Shown one piece after another: positions 11,128 to 23,408 of a stretch of 64,000 nt of DNA (position 1 is the stretch's first letter; every line of letters starts with the position of its first letter). The DNA comes from Zopfochytrium polystomum. Taxonomy: Eukaryota > Chytridiomycota > Chytridiomycetes > Chytridiales > Chytridiaceae. The notes beneath the pieces were generated by a model. It ran no database searches. It saw only the letters and a list, made by a program, of their open reading frames with translations, and was not told the DNA's origin. The DNA lies in the NCBI GenBank assembly GCA_025765615.1, contig JAIVFJ010000138.1, positions 115,459-179,458 of the forward strand, given 5' to 3'. A program made the translations under genes and the position numbers.

Positions 11128-14100
11128 ATGGAATTCTGCCGGGCCGCCGAAAGCATACTGACCGAGCTAGGGGCAGCTCGCGTTTTGAAACGGCGCCCGA
11201 CGAAGTCAGACCAGGTTGTCGTTGTTGGAACGGAGGTTACGCATGATACGACTTCAGACCTTCCACCGGCGATTAAACCAAACAATTCGAACTTCCCTCC
11301 TTCAGAATCTTCATATCCATCTGCGGCGTCTCCGGGGAGACTCCACCTGCAGGATGGTTCCTCTGACCTCAACCTTGACACGATGCAAGATCGCGTGTTC
11401 CGGTCCGGCGCATCTCACACGGCCGCCACAGATTTGGAAATCAATGTTCGCGTTGGCGACTACGTCAAAGTCATTGCGCCGATGGACGATGCTGGAGCGA
11501 CGGTGCTGGGCGTCAACCTCGAAACGGGCGCTACTGGCGTGTTCGGTAGTGGGTGCGTTACGCAAGGCGAGCCCATCCCCGAAGAGGAGGCGACGAAACG
11601 CGCGGACTGGGCCGCTAAGATTGCAGCTGTCGTCGAAGTCGTGGAGGCCGCTGCTGCGGCGGAAGTCGCGGTGGTGCTAGAAGACGGTTCGTTGGTTATG
11701 AATGCGGATCGACAGGGAACGACGCAGCCGCCTGAGCATCAGGAGGAAAGTGTTGCCGGCGACGGAGAAAGAGTGGGCGAAGGTGAAGCGGCCGGGGCAG
11801 TGGTATCCGGAGACGCCCCTGTCGATGAAACAGACGTTGTATCCGGCGATGCCAGTGTTCCCCCGGAGACGGCGGACTTCGATGTTCGCTCTATCCTGTC
11901 GGCAGCTTCGCAGGTGTATGGGAATGATGCACTTCGCTCAAGCAATCAGACTCCAGCCTCCACTACTGATGCAGTCATTCCTCTACCCGTGTCGCCAAGA
12001 AAGAGGCGCCCGGGAATTCACGTCGCGACTGCTGCGTACGACTCCAAGTCAGTGCTAGAGGCCGACCTGGTTGCCGGAGACATTGTGGCGGTCATGGTCT
12101 GGCAAGATGACGATGTCGCTCTTGGTGTCCACATACGAACTCAGATGGAGAGCCTTTTTTTGGGATCCCTGCTTGAGTATGTGGGTGAAGACAAATACGG
12201 CAAAGAGGACTTTGGCGGTAAAACTAGTCCAGTCATTTCGGCGTCGCCTTCAACCGTTAGTCTTCCAACGTCTCCGGAGGGTTCCAGAGATCAGGCATCC
12301 CCTTTCCCCAGCGGCACGTTGCCCGCTCCAGGACTCGGTCTACGCCCATCGTTCACTACTTCAGACAAACCTGCTGCCTTCTCGTTGCCCGTCAACTCAC
12401 CATTGCGAGCTCCTACGCCCTCCTCATTGATTGAACGGTCAACTCGCGAATCCTCTTACGTTTCCCCGCCAGTCGCTGCACCTCTACCCTGGGCTAATGT
12501 CAGCACCTCATCATCCTACGCGGCATACCGCAGCTCCCCACCGCCTCAGTTCCCGCGTCAGCCAACTCCAATACCATTGGATGGCGGAGAGCCGCTGCGA
12601 CGCCGTGGCCACTCTCTTGATCAATATCGACCGTCGCCCCTGTCCCTTTTCTCGTCCAGCCCGTCCACGCCACCCCCTGGGAGTGCCGCAGAGCTTCTAC
12701 AAGTTGACAGATATGGCAAGCGCAGTGGACTTCGGAGCCCCACCTTCGACGAGGATTTGGGCTCTCCGTTCGTTGTGACAGGGAGCATGACGCCGCCCCC
12801 ACCTGTTCCCCCAGTTCCTCTCCACGTCCGTAAAAGTTTGGACGTTTCAGTTCGTTCAACCATTTGGGAGGAGAATGTTTCAAACGAAAGTGACGTTTCG
12901 CTCAGGCAGCAGAATCCGGAATCCCTTGCTGATGCGGTTTGTTTCACTACTGAAATGTTTGTGATTGACCTAACGTACCCCTCGCCCTGACCCGTTTCAT
13001 CCCTGGCTTTTTGTTAACGGTCGTCAATTAGTTGTCAGGCCGCGCTTCGACCTCAGTTGTGAAACGGCAACGCATTCCTCGATCGCGGACAATCAGCAAC
13101 TTTTTTACACGAAGCCGTTCCACGTCTCTGTCAAAGGAAACATCTCTTTCAGACTCTGCCCCGCCTCCTACCGAGCAGCCCCCAACGGCAGGGTTCGCTC
13201 TCCCCTCTATTTGGAAAAAGTCACGCAGCCCGCCAGCCTCTGCGGCGCCTTTCGCTACCACGGTTGGGACGAGACATCCGCCCCACCTTCAACTCTACCC
13301 CGTCTCGGCGGCTTCCTTTTCCGAGTCGCCCGACCAACAGCAGCCGCAGCAGAAGCAGCCTCTCGACGAGAGCGCCCGACCGCTGCCGTCTCGCGACCTC
13401 GGCGGCGCCTCGGATGGCGCGGCGACCACCAGAGAAGCTGTGGCGTTGCCGGCCAATCGCAGCGCGAGTGTTTCACCGGCCTTGCCAGCAGCGAAGGTCG
13501 AATTATCGCAATTCGTGGTGGAAGAGTTCCACGCGACGGAGCAGCGATATCTGGCACTGCTCCGGTTGTATAAGAAGGTTTTTTTGTCCGGATCTCGAGC
13601 TTTTCTTGGGCGTTGGGATTCTGACGAAACCTCCCTTAAAAAAAAAAAAAAAACCTCTACACACACAGTACATTATCGAACCCATTCGCGAAGCGAAACT
13701 GCTGTCCATTGTCGACTTTCGGATCGCCTTTAAGCAGGTGGAACCTGTGATGCAGCTCGCAGAAAAGATGGAGGCGTACCTCAGCGAAGCGCGGGGCAAA
13801 GACCCTGGTGTGGTTGCAGAGCTCTTTCTGAAAAAGGTACGCGAGGATTGTTTGAAAAGATGCTGTTCGTCCGATCTCCTCTTCTTGCGGACCACTTCTC
13901 GTGACGCCATCAGTCACCTTCGATTATAGAGTTTATCCTAATGTCGTCTGTTTCTCCGACCCACAGATAAACTACAATGAATGGAAGGTTTACCATGACT
14001 ATATCCGCTTCTACCAGGCCGGCAGACAGGTTTTGGCAGCAATGGAAGCAAAGTCTGGACCCGAGGGCGACCGGTTCCGACAGTTTGTGAAGAAGCTACG

Positions 14101-15140
14101 GAAGGACGAGGCCACAGAGGGCAAAACTATCCAAGAGTTTATGATGCTACCCATTCAGCACATCACGCGGTACGGGCTGCTGCTGGTGAGGCTGAGGAGC
14201 TATTCGAAGGAAGGGAGCGACCAGGCTGAAAAGTAAGCAACAGCAGGAGGGACATTTGCCTTTTTTTTTTTTTTTTTTTTTTGTTTTTCTCCCTATTCTT
14301 GTAGTTCTCAAACGGTTCATCAAAGGATAAAGGACGCAGAGAATTACATGCGCGAGGTGGGAAATACCCTTGAGCGAATCCAAACGCGAGAAGAAGGTAT
14401 TCGAGCAATGTTTCAACTGTTCTACTCGGTTAGTGTGGTCCTCTCCCTCCTTTTTTTTTTTTTTTTTTTCTGTTCCTCGCTGTACCAACTAAATCGTTTT
14501 CTCTGACACCGCCAAAACTAGGTGGAAAACGTCCCCGTGAGCTTCGTCTCGTACTCGCAGCGTCGCTTCCAAGGCGAATACGCTGCCGTCGACATTGACG
14601 GACACTGCCTCGGCTTTGGCCTGGATCCGGCCGAGGGATTCAAGAAGCCTACCGGTTTCGGCTTGGACGAAGCCGTTGGTGGAAGAGGCGGCCCAGCAGG
14701 TACGTCGGCGGAGCCGGCGGCCGCGACGGTCGCCGCTGGCCCGCGTCGTTTGTTCCTGTTCTCCGACTGCATCCTCGTTGCTGCGGGGTCGTCGACAGCG
14801 GTGCTCGACGGCGCTGCCGCTGGCCCTTCCTCGAAGAAGCTCGAGCTCGTGGCTCGGCTGCCGTTTTCGGTCATCACCGCAATCGAAGAGGAGGATGGTA
14901 TAGGCCGACACCCCTTTTTTCCTCTCCATTCTCGACTATCTTGACTGACTTCAGTTCACCCCATCCTCGTCGGCCGCAGAGAACATTCTGCGACTACAAT
15001 GCGTGAATGGAAGTCGGCTCGAAACATTTCGATTCCGATTGGAAGATGCCAAGAAGAGACAGGCACTCGCTTTGGCAATCCAGCTCTCCCTCACGCAGCA
15101 ATCCAGGCAGGGCATGGGACGGTGGTGGAACAGTGGATGA
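11128..15140 (+). CDS. Rho guanine-nucleotide exchange factor (DH-PH, with two SH3-like segments)
   Basis: Activates Rho-family GTPases. Phase-consistent exons are 11128-12936, 13032-13577, 13669-13836, 13967-14232, 14305-14428, 14522-14897 and 14980-15140. The long N-terminal part holds two SH3-like stretches (VGDYVKVIAPMDDAGATVLG and AGDIVAVMVWQDDDVALGV), then disordered Ser/Pro sequence. The DH domain begins VVEEFHATEQRYLALLRLYKK and runs through IIEPIREAKLL, WKVYHDYIRFY, the signature TIQEFMMLPIQHITRYGLLL, and MREVGNTLERIQTREEG. A PH-like domain follows, with RRLFLFSDCILVAA and LELVARLPFSVITAI. The protein ends at RWWNSG. The 5' end is uncertain: open frame continues upstream to the acceptor at 11059 (SYELTDWSLHIQHV), so an earlier exon is likely. 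It converges with the GDPD gene, stops 91 bp apart. Confidence 0.85.
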
Positions 15141-15231
15141 GGGGATGAGGGGGATGAATGCGAAAGGACTACTTCATATATTTAACAAGGCCGGGAGAAG
15201 ATGGTCGTCAATGGATGTGAAAAATGAGGGT

Positions 15232-17340
15232 TCAAGGGTTGGGTTGCGTTCCATCGAATAGCCCCAACTCGATAGCGACTTGTTTGACACGATCGACGAT
15301 GACCCCGTCCGCGCCGGCAGCCTTCAAGGCCAGCGCGTTCCCCGGAACACTGTTTCCGCCTCCATACGTAGTCAGCCGCAGGCCACGCTCGGCGTTCGAC
15401 CCCGGTGCCCCGTGGTGGTCTTGGACCCGCTTGACCAGGCGCGGATGGCGGAGAACGACCTCTGCCTCTGTCACGACGCCGGAAAGGTCAGCCACGATGG
15501 CGAATCGAGCTGCAGCTGCCAGGGAGTTGCAGCGGGCGTCCGAGAGGAGGTACGCACCGCCACCCGTGAGAAAGTGCGTGGGGTACCGAGTCTGGCGCGG
15601 AAGAAATTGCCGGCCCGCTTAGTATGCGGGACAGGCGAGAGCAACGGGAACCGGGGGATACACACCTGTTTCAACCTTAGCATTCGGCAGCATTCTGGAT
15701 GGAAGCTGGAGAACACGAATCGCCGGTCTCCGCCGTACTCCATGATCACGTCGAGAACCGTATCAACGTACTTGTTGCACTCGGGCGAGAAAAAGTGCTC
15801 CATTTCGCATTCTTCCCGAAGAGCGTATTTGAACTCGACGTTGATTCCGAGTGATGATGGGAGCGTCTGACATTTTGGTAATTAGATTTCATGCTCATGT
15901 AAAAACAAACTCTGCAAATTTTCATACCTCGAGCGCCTCTTTGAGAGTGCAAAGCGGCGCTTGAATGAATGGCGTTCCAAAATATTTCCGCTTTTGAGGA
16001 GGCGGCGGGGGAGAAAACGGAATTGCAAAATTCTCAGAGCTCCGCGAACGCCGCATGGCGCGTCTCGTCGATGACACGCTTTCGTTGGAAGGGGGCGGGA
16101 ATAAAGTTTTGAACAGACTCAGCGGAGTCTCCGTCATCTGAAAACGCCATCAACAAAGTGGGTGAAAAGCAATAATCCTGAAAACACGGCTCACTGACTG
16201 AAATCGGTACGTCAAGTTCGCCAAACTGGACTGAACAAAATCAGAAGGCTCAAAAATTGGCGGCAGTGGCAGTTCCTTACAGTCATGATAAAGCACGGGA
16301 ACACCGTCCTGCGTCAGCTGCACGTCTAAGGTAGAGTCGCGTTACCATTTGCTGAAATCACAGGGACAATAGCTATTCTGAACTAACCGCACTCGATGTA
16401 TTCAGCGCCAAGTTTCTCGGCCATCGCGAAAGAAGGAATTGTGTTCTCTCGGAGCTGCAAAGACGCCTTGTGCTCCACGAGAACTTTATTCATTCCCATG
16501 CCACGGTGTCCAATCAGCTAGTTGACAAAATTGTGTCATGAAAGGAGTGCGGAGGGAAGGGGGGCAGTACCTTCATTTCGGGCCAAGGGTCGTCATTGTG
16601 GAATGGAACGAAAGCCTTTGGGTTCGAGTACCAGGTGACGGCGACCACCTCCATAAGCATCTCTCCAACCACATCAATCTCATTCGTATTTGGCGAAAGA
16701 GCAAAGAGCGAAATAAAAATCCGACCGGCTATAGGATGGCGCTCGCCCCACAGTGACTCTGGGTTTGCATCACCCAACAGAGGCGAAGTTCCCCTCGCGA
16801 CGACCTTGCTTTCCGGATGCGGCGACGAGACCACCAGATCTACATTAAACCTTACGGCACGAAGCCGACCCGTAGGGACAACGAATGGGATCTCTTCACC
16901 GCTGACTGTCGATCGAAGCGGGAACGGGACGGTCACGCGGTTGGTTGCAGAAGGGTACGTTGAGTTCACTGAGCCGCCCGGCTCATCGGAAAGCATCGGC
17001 CAAATCACGACGGACAGAGATGCTGGATCGTGGCGAAAGGATGGCCGGAGGGATACCGGCGACTTTTCTGGGTTGCGGCGGAGATCCATAGTGCCCAGTG
17101 TCACGAGCAGGAGGTCTCTGGCGTTGGGCAGACGAGCAGGCATCTGGGTATGCCGAGCGACGAGCTCGGTGGGTGCGAATGCATTGGCAAGAGCGGCCGC
17201 CGCGACGCCAGCGGCGCCAGGAGGATACTTGCACAGACCGACGCCTGCGAAACCGGCTGTAAAACATGAAGGGCGTAAGGAAATATGCGGGAAGGAATCG
17301 GACTGTGTTTCGGCATACCCTCGTCGCCTGGTTCGAGCAT
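15232..17340 (-). CDS. PHO81/GDE1-type glycerophosphodiester phosphodiesterase
   Basis: Hydrolyses glycerophosphodiesters such as glycerophosphocholine. The N-terminal part has the region found before the GDPD barrel of PHO81/GDE1 (RDLLLVTLGTMDLRRN, then a beta-rich segment to about 16560). The catalytic domain starts IGHRGMGMNKVLVEH, with active-site His-Arg, LRENTIPSFAMAEKLGAEY, IECDVQL and VPVLYHD. The C-terminal half has DVIMEYGGDRRFVFSSFHP, LTTYGGGNSVP and GADGVIVDRV. The SPX domain and ankyrin repeats of the yeast proteins are missing. The start at 17340 gives a 22-nt first exon (MLEPGDE) spliced by GTATGC to TACAG at 17257. This ATG is only 7 bp below the adenylyl cyclase stop, and an alternative splice would instead fuse both frames (see findings). 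About five introns. Confidence 0.85.
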
Positions 17341-17347
17341 TTTTTTT

Positions 17348-20300
17348 TTACTCACTTTGAACAAGGATATTTTTCAGGTTAGCTCTCTCCCACTCAAGGT
17401 CATATCTCTCCATCTTGGCCATAAGTGCCATGATTTCTGGCTGGACTTCTCGTCCACCCGACAGCCATAGCGCCTGAAGTCTCCGGGCACGAATAACTAA
17501 AACTTCGGCTTCGCATAGCAAGTCCGCCCAATCGTGCAATCCCCTTTCCAAAAGAGCAGCGAACTTCAGCAACGTCGTTTCCGGCCGAGAAATCTTCTCA
17601 TTGAACAGCGGGGCCACAGCTTTGGTTAACGTACGCGCAAACTGAATTTGAGGGACTGCTAGCTGCGATCTGTGTAGTGCCGCCCCGAACAGTGGAAAAG
17701 AGGGAAGCACTAAATCTCCGAATATTCTCCGTTCGCGCCAAATCTCTCCCCAGTGGTTCCATGATCCGAAGTCCAATATACGAAAGAGAAAAAAACAAAA
17801 AGCAGCATGGCATAGGCGGAAGCTGGTATCTTTTGGAGAGAAGTTAAGATGTGAGTTTGTAACTTGAACACCCACCAGAAAAGGCGTAACTTGGATTAAA
17901 AATTGTTCACATCGATCGGCCGCATCAGAGTAAATCGACAACCACTCGGTGAGTTCAAGCTCCGAATCCATTTCAAAGCTTAGGATTACAAGCCTTGCGT
18001 AGCCGAGAACCACTGTTGCGTTTGAGAGAGGCAATCCACATCTTTTCATCTTGAAGAAAGGTTAAGTGAGTCATCAAACGATTCAGTGGAGGACCTCATC
18101 GAACAAAGTTTGAAAGTCTTGAGAATGGCAAAATGTTTTCAAATAAAATGACTTGCACAGCATAGCTGCCTGAATAGCTTCGCACAGCTTGAGCGTAAGA
18201 ATGGGAAGAGAATGTGGACAACGCTTCGAAAAGTACTCAATGGCTTGATCGATTTGTATCTCCATCGATTCTGGAATTTCTGGATCAAAACTTCCTAGTC
18301 TACTTCGCTAAATGATCCACACAAAACTTGACGCATTACTACTGAAACTTACAACTGGCGGATTTGGTGCATGTGCATCAGTAATCCCATCGGAGCCGCT
18401 CCAAATTCAAGGCCTCCGTCCTTGTAGCACAACAAGGCTTCTTGCAGCCGAAGGAGATAGTGTTTGCTTGGCTTCATTCTACCGTACATATACGGCATGC
18501 TGCTGTTTACTATGAGTTGCGCTTTACGAATACAATCGCTGAAAGTGAAGATCTCGTCAGGAACTGATTGAGATAACATCAGATACGAGTCTCCCAATTT
18601 TTTCATTCCCATCACCGATAAATCGATTAAGAGATAGTTTGTAAGGCCAGGCCCACGTGCTCCGAAGCTCCGCCTTTCCTGAGGCTAACCCAATTGTTGA
18701 AAGAATTATCACGGAGATCATGCTGGTCTGGTTCAGGAGCATCTCGAGAGGTCCAACATAACCAACGCCGGTGGCGTAAATATTCCACGGAAATTCTAAC
18801 GCACTCGAAATATGTTCCATATACGTCGCCAACTTGTCAATGAAGTGGGCCTCCCCAACCATCCCTCTGGATTGCTTTCGTGCGCTGAAGCGATTTGTGC
18901 AGACAGATAGGCATTCCTTGTACAAGGTGGGAAATGTTCGGTGGAGGTAAGCACATCCAATCCGAACCCTCTCCTCTGCAGTTACTTTTCTGAGTGACAA
19001 AACTGTTCGAATGTGATAAAGTAAGCAAGCAAGTCCAGCGGTCACTTTGGTGGGCACATTGAATCCTGCCGCTTGTAAGAGCTTCCCAGCGTTGACCCAC
19101 GTATTCCTGAAGTCCCTGATCGCGTGCATTAGCGAATTTCCAAATCAGACTGGTACAAACCCGGTTTCGTAATAAAGAGAGCTTAAAACTCGAAAATGAT
19201 TCAGGCGGTCTGCCAGGCACAAGCTCTGCTCAAAATCTGGATGGATGGAGTCCAGTGTCTTAATGTAGTACATAGCCTCGACTAATTTCATGTCTTTCCC
19301 GGCCATAAGGAACCCACGATGCAAGTAGGACGACTTGAGCTGAATCTCGTCGCTTATTGATAATACATGACGGATGATGACTGGGAGTAGAACACGGTCG
19401 TCGCCACCCCGTCGAAGTTGTACTTCCAAAGCGTCCAAGGCGGCTCGATGAATTGATTCCCGGCGCTTCGGCAAAAGAGTGCTTAGAACTCCTTGTTGGA
19501 CAAGGTAGTGGCGAAAGGCATATTCTCTTCGCTCTATGGACTTGCACGTGAGAAAGCCGAAGCGGTCATGGTTTTCGATTTGCGTCTCGAGGTCCGAGGC
19601 AGAATAAGCTGATCGGCTGCCGCTTCCGTCGCTGCCGAGCCGGCTCAGAACATCTGCGACGAAATCTAGATCGAAATTCTGTCCAATGATAGATGCCACT
19701 GCCAAAGTTGTTTGGAACGACTGCGCAAGCAAGTCCATTCTGACAGCACGTCTTAGCTTTGAAACAGACCAAAAGTGGACTCACTGAGCCGAAATAGCCT
19801 TTTCCTTGTCCAGCACAAGGTTGAGGGCTGGATTGGAAGAATACCTTTCATTCGCTGATTTGAGGCTCATTATTGCAACGTGTACTGCAATCGGCACACC
19901 GCTGGTCTTGTTGAAGATATCGACACACAGGGAGCTCACTAGGTCCCTTCCCAGCTGCGCGCGAACCATCTCCTCAACCGCACAGATTGGGAGCGGATCG
20001 AGCTCCATCCAAAATGTCGAAGAAGTCCTGTAAATGTCGAACCATTCAGTTTGCTCCCACTCCTGCAAGTAGTTTAAGAAAAGCGAAGAGCTATTGTATC
20101 TTAATCGACCTCACGAGTACGTCCGCCCAAAGCCAGCAAAGTACTTTGAGAAAATTTCATAAGAGAGTTTAGCACTTTGTGCGATTCTGAGTCAAGCCAC
20201 TAAAACGGAGGGACCTCCTTAACAAATTTCGATCAACTTCAGACTCCCACCTGAATATCGTCGCATATCAAGCACGACTCAAATCCCAAGAAGCGAGCCA

Positions 20301-22653
20301 CTTCCAGAATTTGATGGATAATAATTGCAAATTCACCGGTCAAATCAACGCCCGGAAGTCGTTCATGAACAGAAAAGGCCTTCAGACCGGGGATGACAGC
20401 AAGAAGCCTGCTTGTGGCACGAGGAATTCCTAATGCATGAATAACTTTTGCAAGATAGGTCCACGTTGTATCAAGTGAATCAGGAAGAGGCAACAATGAG
20501 CTTTCTGAGACAGCAGCAGAAGGGCTTTTTCGGTCAGTCATTATGGACAGACTTCGATCTCGAGCTGTGCGAAACATCTCCGGATGGACGCCAGCGGCTT
20601 GAAGCTGAGACGAAATTGATCGAAAAATGGGTACTAACCCACCGAAGGACATGCGCTGTTTGACTTCATCACCAGTACATTCACTGCCTCTATGGTGAGG
20701 GCGCCTTGCGATACTGAGAAGTGCTTACCACAAAATAATTGGTTGATATTGAGCCAGTTCGGACCTAACTCGTTTTAACAAAGAAGACTTTCCCAAGCCC
20801 GACCTCCCGGTGATCAGGATAACTCTACGTTGAGAAGCCATCTTCCAGATAGTAAGCTCTGCTAGAATTGCCCTCTGCTCTGCACTCCGACCGAACATAT
20901 CATCCGCAACGGCGGTGGACACTCTTGGCTGCTCAATAAGTACTTGACGACGTTCTCCTTTGACCTGGTATACCCTCACTTCGCTGGAGAACCCTTCAAC
21001 ACGCGTTATTAGATGCCCCCAGCTCTTCACCTCACCTTTAAGCTCGACGCTCCGCGTGTCTTGTAGGAACTCAAACTCTTTTCGGGCATTTTCATAGGTT
21101 GCCGTGTCGCAATAAATGAGCGGAAAGTCCGCAGTCGTCGACCATTCCGGCTCTTCCAAGCACATCATTCTCGCCGCAGTATTTACTGGCGAGCCCAAAA
21201 CAGTGCCGTCCGCCCTCAAGTCGGATCCAATTAAGCCCGCATACACTGTTCCTGATGCGACTCCTGCTGTAAATGCAAAGTGACTTCTTGCTTCGCCCCC
21301 GTCATTCAGACCGTTGAATATATTTATGCACGCTGACAATGCATATACTGCCTCTCCTCGCTGATGCGCTAGACCGCGAAGACCCCACACCGCAAGCGCG
21401 GTGAAGCCCTTGTCGTCGACGTTGATCTGCCGTAAGCTTCCTCCTTCCGCATGGACACATCTGATTATCTCCAGAGAGATTTTGTGCACGCGCATCAAGT
21501 CGGCTGACTGGACAAAAGGCTGCGTCTGCGAATCGTTCATGCCAAGACCAATCTGAATATTTTGGAATCGGAGGAAAACCACAGTTGCATTCCTCGTGTC
21601 GCTGTAGTTTTCTTGGTCAAGATTCACTTTGTAATCCGACATCTTTATGAACGAAGCGATAGAGGTTTCAATGTACGATATTGCCATTGTTCTGTCGATG
21701 AATTCGTCTTCAGTTACGGGAACTTCATCGGGAAAGAGTTTGATAAAATAGACCAGTGTACTATCAAACTGCGACGAGTTGTCACTTATAAGGTGAACGC
21801 TGCCTTTTCCAAGTTTTGTTTCCTTAGCCAACATCCTGAGCCGTCCAACAACTGGGCTTTTTGCCAGCGCCGAGACAAGAACGTCATAGTACGTTGAAGT
21901 CATGACTAAGTATCCTCGATTCCCGAAGCTCACCATCGTACCGGCTTCCGAGACGGCGCCACCGGCGATGAAATACTCGCGGCGATCCTCCCCATTGGAA
22001 TTTGCAGCGTGGCCGACGTGGATATGGTGCAACTTCCCAATCCCGATCCCAATGTGAATTCCCAAAGCATCCTTCGACATCCCTGGATCCTGACGAAACG
22101 CACCTAGGAGCTCCAAGCCGCAAACAAATGGCTGAATAATCCGGTACTCCCGCGACAGTCGGCACGCACCGGACCCGACGATCGACCTGCACATTAGGCG
22201 TTAGTGAGATCAGCGATTGCTTTTCTTTCGTTTTCCTTTTTTTATTTTTTTTTTTTTTTTTGAGCCCTCGCTGAAGCACCTACCAGCACGCAATTGCGGC
22301 ATCGCCTGCAAACTTCACGATCGCCCCGGATCTAGCGTAGATGCGTTCGATGATCTTCAAAAAAGGAGTTTTCAAAGCTTCGCGAAGCACGGCTGCACCG
22401 TCGGCGCCGTGCTTTTCCAAAAGGGACGTTGTGAGTGCCGTGAACCCTGTGCCCCGCGACCCGCGTTCATCGTATCAGACACGTGTGTGGTGTAGCCCTT
22501 ACGCATCGCGCATGTCGCCTCACCAGAAATGTCGATGACTGCGGCGATTCCCTCGCCGTCGAGCTCCGCGAAGGGCAACTCCGGGTGCGTGTTGTTGGGC
22601 GCGCTTTGTTTGCTGCAGACTGTGATGACGTGTTGCGGGAGAAACTTCCGCAT
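17348..22653 (-). CDS. ADCY10-type soluble adenylyl cyclase
   Basis: Class III cyclase making cAMP; the animal relatives are bicarbonate-stimulated. Start MRKFLPQHVITVCSKQ at 22653. The C1 domain has AAVIDISGFTALT (split by an intron) and AIVKFAGDAAIACW, keeping both metal-binding Asp. The C2 domain has DDKGFTALAVWGLRG, FAFTAGVASGTVYAGL and LGSPVNTAARMM (about 21150-21430). A Walker A loop ITGRSGLGKSSLLKR (about 20790) opens a STAND-like ATPase, followed by a long helical TPR-like region (19.8-17.35 kb) including MDLLAQSFQTTLAVASIIGQ. Many short introns, about ten. The domain order C1-C2-ATPase-helical repeats matches ADCY10 rather than the membrane/LRR cyclase CYR1 of Dikarya. The last frame ends ANLKNILVQSE-stop at 17348, but a consensus donor GTGAGT overlaps these codons. 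Confidence 0.88.
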
Positions 22654-23408
22654 GATCCAAGGTGGACCAGTATGAAAATTGCGCGTTTTCGCGTTTCATA
22701 GCGGTGGCAGAGTTGTTAATTTTTGGTTCAAAGGTGGGTTTGGACAAGGCCAAATTGTCTGGATGTTGCGTAGTTCATCAGTATTTTCATTTGGGACAAC
22801 GCGCTGCGGAAGAGGACCCCTCCCTCCCGGCCCAGGTCGGCGCACTTCCAGTGGGTGCCCGCCTCCGGGGACGAGGAGAATACATTTCGTCACCACCACT
22901 CGTTCTCCCTCGCTTCGCGCAAAGGGAGGGACCCTTTTGATGTCCAAAAGCCCTTAGATGTGGCTCAATGTTGAACCGCCTCGGCCCAACGCTCCTGAAA
23001 AAGAAACAAAAAGAGAAAAAAAGAATAGACAGAGCTTGAACAAGCTTTTAGACAGCAGACCTTCCGACAGGGACGCAACAGTGAATACATGGATATCGGT
23101 GTCTGCTCTGTCTTTCTCTCCCTCGCTGTCTGTCTCTCTCGCTCTCTCTGAAATCCTCGACAGAAGACAGCCAGAAACACCCGATAAGCCTGTGCGAGTG
23201 CGTGCGTGCGTGCATGATGTTCATAAATACGTTTTGGGCCTCCATTCGTGTGGTGGTTGGTCAGTCTGTCTCTCCAGTCGTCTGTCTGTCTGTGTGTCTC
23301 CCTCCCGCCGATCTGCATGTGCCCTGATGAAATGAAGCAACCATAAAGAAGAATTCGGGAAAGCACGCCCGCCCCACCCAACTATTAGCCTTGCCAAACA
23401 ACACCCAA
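22654..23408. other. Divergent intergenic region
   Basis: It separates the minus-strand cyclase from the plus-strand Ser/Pro-rich gene and so holds both promoters. CT-rich segments lie at 23100-23150 and 23260-23300. No coding family is seen. Confidence 0.5.
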
